Below, in pieces: positions 6,964 through 14,898 of a stretch of 19,981 nucleotides of DNA (its first letter is position 1; each line of letters opens with the position of its first letter). The DNA comes from Spirochaeta sp. (lineage in GTDB: Bacteria; Spirochaetota; Spirochaetia; DSM-27196; Alkalispirochaetaceae): assembly GCA_007117185.1 (NCBI GenBank), contig SKHA01000042.1, forward strand, positions 1 to 19,981, read 5' to 3'. The notes beneath the pieces were generated by a model. That model saw nothing but the letters and a program-made list of their open reading frames with translations. It had not been told where the DNA came from and did not search any database. A program made the translations under genes and the position numbers.

Positions 6964-8617
6964 CCGGTGGATCCTTCAGGCTGGCCACCGCAAATCGCAC
7001 CGCCGCTATCCGGTCCGGCTGCAGCTGGACATCCGGCGACAGCAGATCGTGCCGCGCCAGTTTCTCCCTGACCAGCTCCGACGATGATACCAGGATGACC
7101 TGCGTCCCGTTGGCCCGGGCGGAGTTGACCACGTTCTCCAGCAGCAGAGCTATCGTTGTCCCGATGAGCGGGACCGCCGCCAGGTCGACGATGAGTACCC
7201 GAACATCCGGTGTCAGGGCGGCCCGCTCCCGGGCCAGAGCCTGGGCCACCCCGAAAATCATCGGTCCGCTCATCTCCAGGATCAGCACCTGATCGCCTGC
7301 GGCGCTCAAGAGCTCCCGTTCGTGGTCGCTGAGGTATACCGGATCACCAGCCACGCTGATGGTGGTAACCTGGGTGCGTGTTGCCCGGGAGAGGCGGTCG
7401 ATAGTCAGAATGTTGGCGATGAACACCCCCACCCCGACAGCCACCACCAGGTCAACGAATACCGTCAGAGCGAGGACCAGGTACATGATCGCGGTGGTTG
7501 ACCGGGAGATCCGGTGGGCCCGACCGAGAAAACTCCAGTCCAGGATATCGATTCCCACCTTCACGGCGATCGCCGACAACACCGCCAGGGGGATCACGGC
7601 GATACCCGGGGCGAGCAGCGCCACCGCCGCCACCAGAACTCCTGCCCGGGCGATACCCACAACAGGGGTACGCGCTCCTGAATGAACGGCCACAACCGTT
7701 CCCATGGTTGCCCCCGCCCCGGGCAGCCCACCGAAGAGGCCGCTGAACATGTTGGCCAGCCCCTGACCGGTGAGCTCCCGGTCCGAATCGTGGAGGGTGC
7801 CGGTCAGATTGTCGGCGATTGTGGCGGTGAGAAGCGTATCGATGGAACCAAGAAGGGCCAGAAGCGCCGCATCCACCAGGACGCCTGGCAGGAGACTCCA
7901 TGCCGGTAGAAAGAGACGAGGCACCGGGACTCCCGCCGGGAGGGCCCCGATGGTCCGCAGCCCCGAATCATCTCCAAGGACCGCCGAAACAGCCAGCCCG
8001 AGAAGTACCGCCACCAGGTGTGACGGCATGTACCGCTTGAGCCGGGAGGGGTAGATCAGCAAAAGCACAAGCACGCCGAGTCCCACCGCCGCTTCTCGGG
8101 GGCTGAAGAGCACTGTTCCATCGACGGTACCGACCATTCCCGGCACCTGCTGTACAATCAGCAATACCCCGATTCCCGACATGAAGCCGGAGATAACCCC
8201 GTAGGGCATCATCGTTATAAATCGCCCCAGGCGAAGGAGGCCGAAGACGATCTGGAAGAGCCCGGCGAGAATGATGATTGTGAAGACCGTGCCGAAGCCG
8301 GCAGCGGGATCCGCGGCTACCGTGTGAGCGACGATTGCGGTCATCATCACGGTCATCGGGCCGGTGGGCTCGGATATCAGCACCCGGCTGCCTCCGGTTA
8401 CCGCTGCCACGAACCCGACGATAACCGCACCGTATAATCCGGCCTGCGGGCCAAGTCCGGAAACAGTTCCGAACGCCAGCGCCATCGGCAGCGAGATGAC
8501 CGCTGCGGTGACGCCACCAAACAGATCACGGAGGGAAGCACCCCGGGAGAACCGCTCGGGGGTGAGCAGGCGGTTCGCCGTCGATCTGAAAACCCCGGGG
8601 AGTTCGATATCCCTCAC
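6905..8617 (-). CDS. SulP-family anion transporter with STAS domain
   Basis: This 570-aa inner-membrane protein has the SulP (SLC26) layout: an N-terminal cytoplasmic segment, SLRDLFGGVTAAVISLPMALAFG at about 28-50 as the first helix, some 10-12 further hydrophobic helices to about residue 410, and a C-terminal STAS domain (about 435-550) with VLILEMSGPMIFG and LIVDLAAVPLIGTTIA. Known members carry sulfate, bicarbonate (BicA), or other anions, usually with sodium or protons. The length is close to bicarbonate transporters of the BicA type. The start is GTG at 8615-8617, six bases after AGGAGG, a strong ribosome binding site. The gene is divergent from a winged-helix regulator and PEP carboxylase, which uses bicarbonate, so bicarbonate is a reasonable guess; sulfate remains equally possible from sequence alone. 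Confidence 0.92.
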   Translation of the reverse strand: MRDIELPGVFRSTANRLLTPERFSRGASLRDLFGGVTAAVISLPMALAFGTVSGLGPQAGLYGAVIVGFVAAVTGGSRVLISEPTGPMTVMMTAIVAHTVAADPAAGFGTVFTIIILAGLFQIVFGLLRLGRFITMMPYGVISGFMSGIGVLLIVQQVPGMVGTVDGTVLFSPREAAVGLGVLVLLLIYPSRLKRYMPSHLVAVLLGLAVSAVLGDDSGLRTIGALPAGVPVPRLFLPAWSLLPGVLVDAALLALLGSIDTLLTATIADNLTGTLHDSDRELTGQGLANMFSGLFGGLPGAGATMGTVVAVHSGARTPVVGIARAGVLVAAVALLAPGIAVIPLAVLSAIAVKVGIDILDWSFLGRAHRISRSTTAIMYLVLALTVFVDLVVAVGVGVFIANILTIDRLSRATRTQVTTISVAGDPVYLSDHERELLSAAGDQVLILEMSGPMIFGVAQALARERAALTPDVRVLIVDLAAVPLIGTTIALLLENVVNSARANGTQVILVSSSELVREKLARHDLLSPDVQLQPDRIAAVRFAVASLKDPPVSGSSTSHIPSEADTLPAL

Positions 8618-8643
8618 CAGCGACCTCCTCTTAACACCGCATC

Positions 8644-8657
8644 GTAATACGTATTAC
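8644..8657. promoter_or_regulatory. perfect 14-bp palindrome, candidate operator
   Basis: GTAATACGTATTAC is a perfect 14-bp palindrome in the 94-bp divergent region between the SulP gene and the winged-helix regulator. A second, shorter palindrome TTCGCGAA lies at 8662-8669. It lies 26 bases upstream of the SulP start, where a repressor would block transporter expression, and upstream of the -35 of the plus-strand promoter. The adjacent regulator is the obvious candidate ligand, but this is inference. Confidence 0.5.
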
Positions 8658-8675
8658 ATATTTCGCGAATCATAC

Positions 8676-8704
8676 TTCGCATTTTCGACGTAAAGGTATA
8701 TACT
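8676..8704 (+). promoter_or_regulatory. candidate promoter for the regulator-ppc operon
   Basis: TTCGCA (8676-8681, 4/6) and TATACT (8699-8704, 5/6) are exactly 17 bases apart. The -10 box ends seven bases before the ATG of the regulator, so transcription should begin at or next to the start codon. No Shine-Dalgarno sequence is present there. Confidence 0.55.
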
Positions 8705-8711
8705 CAAGACG

Positions 8712-9044
8712 ATGAATGCAACCATGGGCACGAAGAACCTTCAGCGAGATATCCCGGATCGCGGCGAGTGGACCTTTCTCACCAATCACGCCCACGTGCT
8801 TGTCTGTCTCACCCGGGATTCGGCGGCACGCTTACGGGATGTAGCGGTCAGCGTTGGTATCACCGAGCGAGCGGTGCAACGTATCGTTCAGGATCTGGAA
8901 AGCGCCGGGGTCCTTGAGCGCCACCGGGAAGGGCGCCGAAATCGCTATACCATTGCGTCAGATCAGCCGTTGCGTCACCCCGTAGAGGGTCATTTGACGG
9001 TGGGCGAACTGATGCGACTGATTCTGGGTCAGGGCTGTCTGTAA
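8712..9044 (+). CDS. small winged-helix transcriptional regulator
   Basis: The 110-aa product contains a winged helix-turn-helix domain: EWTFLTNHAHVLVCLTRDSAARLRDVA leads into VGITERAVQRIVQDLESAGVL as the recognition helix region, and ERHREGRRNRYTI forms the wing. The tail HPVEGHLTVGELMRLI is a conserved ending of a widespread MarR/IclR-like group whose ligands are mostly unknown. There is no visible effector domain. The start at 8712 follows a -10 box by seven bases, predicting a leaderless message; a second in-frame ATG at 8724 is possible. PEP carboxylase begins 24 bases downstream on the same strand, so they form an operon, and the SulP gene is divergent. It likely controls one or both of these promoters. 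Confidence 0.85.
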   Translation: MNATMGTKNLQRDIPDRGEWTFLTNHAHVLVCLTRDSAARLRDVAVSVGITERAVQRIVQDLESAGVLERHREGRRNRYTIASDQPLRHPVEGHLTVGELMRLILGQGCL

Positions 9045-9068
9045 CCAAAACTACTGCGAGGTACACCG

Positions 9069-11699
9069 ATGGATATGCTGGATCGTTTCCAGGAACACGT
9101 GGGCTTGAAGTTTCAACTGTACAACGGGCTGTTCTTCAGCCTGCCCTTCTCCGGAGTCAGATCAACGGGGATCTTGGTTCCGCTGTTTATCGAGCATATC
9201 CGGCACGCTCTGGACGCAGGAGAAGATCCACGAGGGATCGTCCACACCTTCTTTCGGGACCGCCAGGGCCTCGCCACCGAGCAGGAAATCATCGGCGAGC
9301 TCTTCCGCATCCTGCGCTTCGTGGAACGTCAGGTGGTACTTTTCGACGCGATCGAAGACGCCGCGTTCGTGCATACCCACGAGATGAACGGTCCGGGGTC
9401 CCTGGCGGACGTCCTTACTCGTGTGGCCGACGAGGGCGCTTCTGCCACCTACGAATCCTTTCTGGACGAGTTTTCCGTCCGGGTAGTTCTCACCGCCCAC
9501 CCCACCCAGTTCTACACCCGGGAGGTGCTTTCTATTCTCACCGACCTTTCCACGGCGCTGGCCGGCAACGACATCGGAGCGATCCGCGAGCTCCTTTTGC
9601 AGATGGGACAGACGCGGTTCCGAAACCAGACAAAGCCCACCCCTCTGGACGAAGCCAGGGGTCTCATGTGGATCCTCGAACACGTGATGTATCAGGTGGT
9701 TCCGGGGATCAACCGCAACCTCAATACGGCGAACCCCCGGTCGGTGCTGGAACTGGGGTTCTGGCCAGGAGGAGATCGCGACGGTAACCCCTTCGTCACC
9801 GCCGAGATCACCCGGCAGGTGGGAGAGATGCTGCGAAGCTCTGTCCTGCTGCGCTACCTGGAAGACGTGCGCCAGCTGAGGCGGCGGCTGACCTTCCCCG
9901 ATGTGATCGACCTGATGGAACGCATGGAACACACCCTGACCGCGACGGTATATCCCTTTTCCGGGACGACTGTAGCCGCCGGCGAGGGGCTTCACTGCGC
10001 GGAACCCCTCGACGAGAGATACCACGCTCCCGACCAGCTCCTGGCGGAGCTGGAGGCGATCCGGTCTATCGTTAACGCCAGACACGAGGGCCTGTTTGCC
10101 CAGCGGATTGAGGCGGTTCAAGACGCGGTTCGTACCTTCGGTTTTCATTTCGCCGTTCTGGATGTGCGCCAGGACAGCCGAGTCCACACCGCCTGCGTCA
10201 GGGAGATCGTCGGGTTTCTCCAGCAGCAGGAACCAGGCCATTGTCCCTTCCAGTACCCGGAAGAAGAACAGGAGTACCTGACCGCTACGATTCGCTGGCT
10301 TCAGGATCAACCCCGGGAGACGGTGGAATCCCGGGCCCGGCAGCTTGCCGCAGACCTTCGAACCCGCGACGCGGCGGTCCTGGCGGACTGCATCGAAACG
10401 ATCGCTGCGATCCGCACCATTCAGGAACGAAACGGGGAGAGAGGGTGTCACCGCTACATCATTTCCAACACCCAGCGGATGGAGAACGTTTTGGAGGTAT
10501 GGCTCATCGCCGCTTTCGGCGGGATGCAGGCTGTGGAGTTGCCTCTGGACATGGTGCCCCTCTTCGAGACCATTCCCGATCTCAACGCGGCACAGCAGAT
10601 CATGACCAGCCTGTACGAGAATCCGCTGTACAACCGCCACCTCCACAGTCGCCGGAAGAGACAGACCATCATGCTGGGCTTCTCCGATGGTACCAAAGAC
10701 GGCGGGTACGTGACGGCAAACTGGGAGATCTATACGGCGAAAGAGAGGCTGTCCGCCGTTACCAGAGCACACGGATTTCGGGCGAACTTTTTTGATGGTC
10801 GCGGCGGCCCTCCCGCCCGCGGTGGTGGGAACACCCACAAGTTCTATCGTTCCCTGGGACCGGAAATCGACAGTCGGTCGATCCAGCTGACAATTCAGGG
10901 GCAGACGATCACCAGCCTCTATGGTACTCCCGATTCGGCACGATACAACCTGGAACAACTGGTGAGTGCGGGGATCGAGAACGGTGTCTTCCCGGAGAAT
11001 CAACATCGCCTCGCCGACGATGACCGTGCTCTGATGCAATCCCTCAGCGAGCTGGCCCACCAGGAATACCAGAAACTGAAGCAACACGAGTTGTTCGTAC
11101 CCTACCTGGAACAGATGACACCGCTGCACTTCTACGGCAGGACCAACATCGGCAGCCGCCCGGCAAAGCGGGGGAACGGTCAACAACTCACCCTGGACCA
11201 ACTGCGGGCGATCCCCTTCGTCGGCGCCTGGAGCCAGATGAAGCAGAACATCCCCGGATTCTACGGATTCGGGGCAGCACTGCAGCGGCTCATGGAGAAG
11301 AGCGCGGGCCCGGCGATCACCAACCTCTACCGCCGCAGCCTCTTCTTTCGCACCCTTGTGGAAAACTCGATGCAGAGCCTGGCCAAAACATGCTTTCCCC
11401 TCACCAGGTACCACCTGAAGGATCCGCAGTTCGGGCAATTCTGGTCGCTCCTGAACGATGAATACCAGCGGACGGTGGCCGCGCTGGCGACAGTCAGCGG
11501 ACAGGATGTGCCGCTGGCAGGTGAACCAGACATCAGGGACTCGATACAACTGAGGGAGACGATGGTGCTCCCCTCGGCGGTTATCCAGCAATACGCCCTG
11601 GCGATGATCCGGGAAACCCCGGAAAACGGCGAGGTCTATGAGAAACTGATACTCAAAAGCCTGGCGGCATCGATTAACGCCGGCCGAAATGTGGTCTGA
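9069..11699 (+). CDS. ppc: phosphoenolpyruvate carboxylase
   Basis: PEP carboxylase converts PEP and bicarbonate to oxaloacetate and phosphate, refilling the TCA branch. The 876-aa product spans the whole family. The first active-site block is RVVLTAHPTQFYTRE with catalytic His144; FWPGGDRDGNPFVTAEI follows. The second block includes IMLGFSDGTKDGGYVTANW and FFDGRGGPPARGGGNTH, whose arginine corresponds to the catalytic glycine-rich loop of the E. coli enzyme. ITSLYGTPDSARYNLEQ and the C-terminal AASINAGRNVV complete it. Compared with the E. coli enzyme the loop reads PPARGGG rather than SIGRGGA, and the end is NVV instead of the near-invariant NTG, suggesting a divergent bacterial subgroup with possibly different regulation. 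GAGG lies seven bases before the ATG. It is co-transcribed with the winged-helix regulator. Confidence 0.97.
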   Translation: MDMLDRFQEHVGLKFQLYNGLFFSLPFSGVRSTGILVPLFIEHIRHALDAGEDPRGIVHTFFRDRQGLATEQEIIGELFRILRFVERQVVLFDAIEDAAFVHTHEMNGPGSLADVLTRVADEGASATYESFLDEFSVRVVLTAHPTQFYTREVLSILTDLSTALAGNDIGAIRELLLQMGQTRFRNQTKPTPLDEARGLMWILEHVMYQVVPGINRNLNTANPRSVLELGFWPGGDRDGNPFVTAEITRQVGEMLRSSVLLRYLEDVRQLRRRLTFPDVIDLMERMEHTLTATVYPFSGTTVAAGEGLHCAEPLDERYHAPDQLLAELEAIRSIVNARHEGLFAQRIEAVQDAVRTFGFHFAVLDVRQDSRVHTACVREIVGFLQQQEPGHCPFQYPEEEQEYLTATIRWLQDQPRETVESRARQLAADLRTRDAAVLADCIETIAAIRTIQERNGERGCHRYIISNTQRMENVLEVWLIAAFGGMQAVELPLDMVPLFETIPDLNAAQQIMTSLYENPLYNRHLHSRRKRQTIMLGFSDGTKDGGYVTANWEIYTAKERLSAVTRAHGFRANFFDGRGGPPARGGGNTHKFYRSLGPEIDSRSIQLTIQGQTITSLYGTPDSARYNLEQLVSAGIENGVFPENQHRLADDDRALMQSLSELAHQEYQKLKQHELFVPYLEQMTPLHFYGRTNIGSRPAKRGNGQQLTLDQLRAIPFVGAWSQMKQNIPGFYGFGAALQRLMEKSAGPAITNLYRRSLFFRTLVENSMQSLAKTCFPLTRYHLKDPQFGQFWSLLNDEYQRTVAALATVSGQDVPLAGEPDIRDSIQLRETMVLPSAVIQQYALAMIRETPENGEVYEKLILKSLAASINAGRNVV

Positions 11700-11709
11700 C
11701 AGGCCCCAA

Positions 11710-11869
11710 GGGTAGTATTGAAAACCTTGTGGCATCTCAAGAGCATATGTTCCGGTTTAGCAGGGAATTATGTCGTATCGAGACGTTGACGCGACCAGAC
11801 GCAAGCCCTAACTCTTTCCCAGGGGCTGATCTGTTGGAGAACAGTGCCACAAGCTTTTCAATACTACCC
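11710..11869. repeat. 160-bp element bounded by 25-bp inverted repeats
   Basis: The arm at 11710-11734 (starting GGGTAGTATTGAAAA) and the reverse complement of 11845-11869 agree at 24 of 25 positions; the single mismatch is at arm position 16. The arms enclose 110 bases. The element fills most of the 176-bp gap between the convergent ends of ppc and the downstream kinase gene. No target-site duplication is obvious at the edges. It could be a MITE-like non-autonomous element, a mobile or regulatory RNA hairpin, or a bidirectional termination structure. The inner part holds a small hairpin (11831-11844, CTGTT/AACAG) and a 13-codon ORF that I do not count as a gene. Confidence 0.75.
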
Positions 11870-11875
11870 GAACAA

Positions 11876-13615
11876 TCAGGAAGGAAACCGCACAATGAAG
11901 GCCGTCCCATTCTCCACGACGACCTCCAGCGAGCCGTCTATCTGTTCCACCAGCATGCGCACCAGGGTAAGACCGAGAGACTCGTCGGCAGATCCGCCAA
12001 GCCCGTTCCCGTTATCGGAGACTGTCAGCAGAAACTGCTGTCCTTCGCTGCGAAACACAACCTCGATCTCACCGGTGGACATCCCCTTGAAAGCGTGTTC
12101 GCAGGCGTTGCTGACAAGCTCATTGACGATGAGCCCGCAAGGGACTGCCCGTTCGATACTCAAGAAGGCATCCTCAGCCCTGACGGTTACCCGTACGCCG
12201 TCCAGCAACGATGAGTGACTGAGATGCCGGACCAGGTCACCGAGGTACAGGTCGAAGGGAATCGAGGACAGATCGTCCTGCTGGTAGAGCTGCTCGTGCA
12301 CCAGCGCCATGGAGATCACCCGGTCCCGACTGCGGTCGAAGAGGGCGGCGTCGGCTGCATCGACAACCTCACCGGCCTGCAGGTTCAACAGACTGGCAAT
12401 TACCTGCAGATTGTTCTTGACGCGATGGTGAATCTCCCGAACCAGAACCGTCTTTTCGTGTACGCTGTTTTGCAGGGATGTCTGTTGATCCTCAATACGT
12501 TCAATAAAGGAGTTGAATCGTTCCAGCAGGATCGCCAACTCCCGCGGCGCATCCGGGGAAGTGTTACTGACAGCGACACGAGTTCCGGCAGTTGCTGCTC
12601 CAGCAAGACTGACTATCGGATCAGAGACAGTGCGGGCCAGGCGCAGGCTCAGCATGATGACGACGAACACCAGAACGGCGGCAAAAACGACCGCACCGGC
12701 CGCGAGAAAAACGATGGGACGACGAATCGTTCGCAAATCGATGGTGGTGGCGATCGCCCAGTCGAAATCCGGCAGGTACCGAAACACCAGCAGTTTCGGT
12801 TGTCCCTCGCCGGAAACTCGATCCGGCCAGGAATAGTAAATCTGCCCCTCAGTCTCGGCAAAGAGAAATGCCATGATTCGCGCTGCTTCACTGGAATCAA
12901 AGAAATCAACAAGATCGTGTCCCGGGAAATCGGGGTGTACGACAAACTGTCCTTTCCGGTTGACGACAACAGAATAGGAACTGGACTCGACTGTATAGGC
13001 ACTCACCAGAGCGCTCAGGCGGTGGCGGTCCACCAGGTCTACGAACTCCTGTCGGTATGCTGTCGCGGCGACAATCCAGCTTCGGGGCTCATAGAACTCC
13101 ATGTACAGCGCCTTGGGCAGCGGCAGGGGTTCAAAACTGTTCTGCCAGATGTATTCAAGATAACCCTCGCGGGTCTGCAACTGAGTTCTCACCGGTTCCA
13201 CATCCGGAATCACCCGCCCCCGGGTAGCGACATCAGGATGAACAACCACCTCCCCGCCACCGCCGACAACGTAGAGATAGCCGCTGCGGGCCACATTCAT
13301 CGCAAGAAGACTCTCAGAGACGGCGGGCAAGAAATCGATCGTATCGTCTGCGGCTGCGGTTCTCTCGATCAACTCAATTACCGATACTGCGCTCTCCGCT
13401 TTGGCACGAAGGTACCCCACAATGGATTCCCGCAGCGCCGTGTCCACTGCCTCGTGCAGCATAGCAGTCCTTGATTCCAACGCCGCAATGGACCCCCGCC
13501 ACATCCGGAATCCGAGCACCGTTACTGTTACCGCGCCGGTTACGATGAGCGGTACCGTCGCAACCAGAACAAGGTAGAGCAGTTTCCGTCGTACAGACTG
13601 TCGTCGCGGGGGCAT
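11876..13615 (-). CDS. membrane sensor histidine kinase, double-Cache/HAMP/HisKA_2
   Basis: The product (579 aa from the ATG) is a complete sensor kinase. Numbering from the upstream GTG: transmembrane helix about 13-35; extracytoplasmic double-Cache region about 40-298 with twin motifs SGYLYVVGGGGEVVVHPD (112-129) and YSVVVNRKGQFVVHPDFPG (215-233); second helix 301-327; HAMP linker about 328-380; HisKA_2 phospho-acceptor REIHHRVKNNLQVIASLLNL (His397/398); ATPase domain with intact N box VNELVSNACEHAF (Asn499, Asn504) and Asp box VSDNGNGLG (Asp535). Unlike the kinase at 2295, every catalytic motif is present. No response regulator is adjacent, so it is an orphan kinase. The start is ATG at 13615 or the GTG directly before it; there is no ribosome binding site, but a TATTAT box ends six bases before the ATG. 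The signal is probably a small external molecule. Confidence 0.94.
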   Translation of the reverse strand: MPPRRQSVRRKLLYLVLVATVPLIVTGAVTVTVLGFRMWRGSIAALESRTAMLHEAVDTALRESIVGYLRAKAESAVSVIELIERTAAADDTIDFLPAVSESLLAMNVARSGYLYVVGGGGEVVVHPDVATRGRVIPDVEPVRTQLQTREGYLEYIWQNSFEPLPLPKALYMEFYEPRSWIVAATAYRQEFVDLVDRHRLSALVSAYTVESSSYSVVVNRKGQFVVHPDFPGHDLVDFFDSSEAARIMAFLFAETEGQIYYSWPDRVSGEGQPKLLVFRYLPDFDWAIATTIDLRTIRRPIVFLAAGAVVFAAVLVFVVIMLSLRLARTVSDPIVSLAGAATAGTRVAVSNTSPDAPRELAILLERFNSFIERIEDQQTSLQNSVHEKTVLVREIHHRVKNNLQVIASLLNLQAGEVVDAADAALFDRSRDRVISMALVHEQLYQQDDLSSIPFDLYLGDLVRHLSHSSLLDGVRVTVRAEDAFLSIERAVPCGLIVNELVSNACEHAFKGMSTGEIEVVFRSEGQQFLLTVSDNGNGLGGSADESLGLTLVRMLVEQIDGSLEVVVENGTAFIVRFPS

Positions 13616-13621
13616 CACAAG

Positions 13622-13627
13622 ATAATA
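13622..13627 (-). promoter_or_regulatory. candidate -10 box, leaderless, for the Cache histidine kinase
   Basis: On the minus strand TATTAT (5/6) is followed by CTTGTG and then the ATG at 13613-13615, so the expected transcription start coincides with the start codon. No convincing -35 is seen. The surrounding 13619-13645 stretch is the AT-rich centre of the divergent gap between this kinase and the aminotransferase; on the plus strand it also holds TATATT (13636-13641). Confidence 0.45.
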
Positions 13628-13685
13628 TCATATGGTATATTGATGCGTATCCGAAACACATCTTAGACACAAAGCGAGGTGACCC

Positions 13686-14816
13686 ATGGCCGGACTCAAC
13701 CCCACCATCGACCCGGACGGACTGCTGGAGTACTCCGTCGTTTTTACTGACCGTTCCCTGAATCACATGTCCCAGGCGTATCAGCAGGTGATGCGGGATA
13801 TCTCCGCCGCCCTGAAGCGGGTGTACGGCGCCCACGCGGTGGCACTGGTACCCGGCGGGGGGACCTTCGCCATGGAAGCGGTGGCCCGGCAGTTTGCTGC
13901 AGGCAGGGAGTGCCTCATCGTCCGCAACGGCCTGTTCAGCTTCCGCTGGTCCCAGATCCTGGATGCCGCGGGGATCGCCGCCGGCCAGACGGTGGTGAAA
14001 GCGCGCCCCCTCTCTCCCGAGCGCCACGCACCGTGGGCCCCCGCGCCGCTGGATGAGATCCGCCAGGCGATCCGTACCGCCCGCCCGCAGGTGGTCTTTG
14101 CCCCCCACGTGGAGACCTCCGCGGGGATCATCCTGCCGGAGGAATACATCTGCGGGATCGCCGAGGCCACCCACGAGGCGGGAGGCATCTTCGTCCTGGA
14201 CTGCGTAGCCTCCGGCGCGGTGTGGGTGGACATGAACACCACCGGCGTTGACGTGCTGATCAGCGCACCCCAGAAGGGGTGGTCGTCTACGCCCTGCGCC
14301 GGGATGGTGATGCTCTCCGAGGGTGCCCGCGCCCTGGCAGACCAGGCCACCAGCAGCAGTTTTGCCTGCGATCTGGGGGCGTGGCTGCGGATCATGGACG
14401 CCTACGAGAACGGCGGCCACGCCTACCACGCCACCATGCCTACCGACGGGCTGCGCACCCTGCGGGACACGATCAACGAGGTGGAGGCGATGGGCTTTGC
14501 CGCGGCGCGGAAGCAGCAGGAGGAGCTGGGGCGGCAGGTACGCGCCCTTCTGAAAGACGCCGGCTTTCCCAGCGTGGCCGCCCCGGGGTTTGAAGCCCCC
14601 GGGGTGGTGGTGAGCTTCACCGACAACCAGGAGGTTCGCACCGGCAAGGCTTTTGCCGCTGCGGGGCTGCAGATCGCCGCCGGGGTCCCCCTGAAGTGCG
14701 ACGAAGGGGACGACTTTCACACCTTCCGCATCGGCCTGTTCGGGCTGGACAAGTTGCAGAATCTGGAGCGCACCGTTGGCTCTCTCCGGGATGCTCTAAA
14801 GACGATCACCGGCTGA
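13686..14816 (+). CDS. class V PLP-dependent aminotransferase
   Basis: The 376-aa product is a fold-type I, class V aminotransferase related to alanine-glyoxylate, serine-pyruvate and phosphonate aminotransferases. Evidence: VALVPGGGTFAMEAVARQF (the 'GSGT' phosphate-binding loop region, about 53-71), PHVETSAGI (the 'HxETSTG' motif, about 140-148), VLDCVASGAV with the PLP-ring aspartate at about 174, and SAPQKGWSSTPCAGMVML with the Schiff-base lysine at about 197. FRIGLFG near the C terminus fits the substrate-carboxylate arginine. Substrates cannot be fixed from sequence. The start is supported by GAGGTGA just upstream of the ATG. It is a single-gene unit, divergent from the Cache kinase and convergent with the methyltransferase gene. 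Codon use is even more GC-rich at third positions than in its neighbours. Confidence 0.92.
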   Translation: MAGLNPTIDPDGLLEYSVVFTDRSLNHMSQAYQQVMRDISAALKRVYGAHAVALVPGGGTFAMEAVARQFAAGRECLIVRNGLFSFRWSQILDAAGIAAGQTVVKARPLSPERHAPWAPAPLDEIRQAIRTARPQVVFAPHVETSAGIILPEEYICGIAEATHEAGGIFVLDCVASGAVWVDMNTTGVDVLISAPQKGWSSTPCAGMVMLSEGARALADQATSSSFACDLGAWLRIMDAYENGGHAYHATMPTDGLRTLRDTINEVEAMGFAAARKQQEELGRQVRALLKDAGFPSVAAPGFEAPGVVVSFTDNQEVRTGKAFAAAGLQIAAGVPLKCDEGDDFHTFRIGLFGLDKLQNLERTVGSLRDALKTITG

Positions 14817-14824
14817 GGGTGACC

Positions 14825-14894
14825 CCGCTGGTTTCGCGGGCCGCACCTGCTTCGGGGGCGCGCCGGTGACGCCCCCCCTGCCCGCGACCAGCGG
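14825..14894. terminator. nested hairpins in a convergent intergenic gap (possible bidirectional terminator)
   Basis: CCGCTGGTTTCGCGGG (14825-14840) can pair with CCCGCGACCAGCGG (14881-14894), leaving a two-base bulge. Inside lies a second strong stem, GGGGGCG (14854-14860) with CGCCCCC (14870-14876), over a nine-base loop. A smaller alternative hairpin CCCGC/GCGGG lies within the left arm. The structure fills the gap between the ends of the aminotransferase and methyltransferase genes. There is no T-tract on either strand, so it is not a standard intrinsic terminator; a Rho-assisted stop or an RNA-stabilising fold are alternatives. Confidence 0.5.
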
Positions 14895-14898
14895 CACG

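Noticed and set aside
9162..11735. 857-codon open frame antisense to ppc
   Set aside because: It is a shadow of the GC-biased ppc coding sequence; the translation has no recognisable motifs while the plus strand encodes every PEP carboxylase signature.
11770..11811. 13-codon ORF (MSYRDVDATRRKP) with AGGGA upstream inside the inverted-repeat element
   Set aside because: Too short to support without conservation, and the ribosome binding site is only about three to four bases from the ATG.
11710..11869. Integron attC site or group II intron fragment as explanation of the inverted repeat
   Set aside because: The arms lack the GTTRRRY/RYYYAAC core sites of attC and I see no intron domain V; no integrase or reverse transcriptase is present.
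12215..13474. 419-codon plus-strand frame inside the Cache histidine kinase gene
   Set aside because: The opposite strand encodes a complete kinase with all catalytic boxes; this frame is a shadow.
13374..14720. 448-codon minus-strand frame across the aminotransferase and kinase start
   Set aside because: Antisense to the class V aminotransferase, which has its Schiff-base lysine and family motifs; the antisense translation is His/Gly-rich and meaningless.
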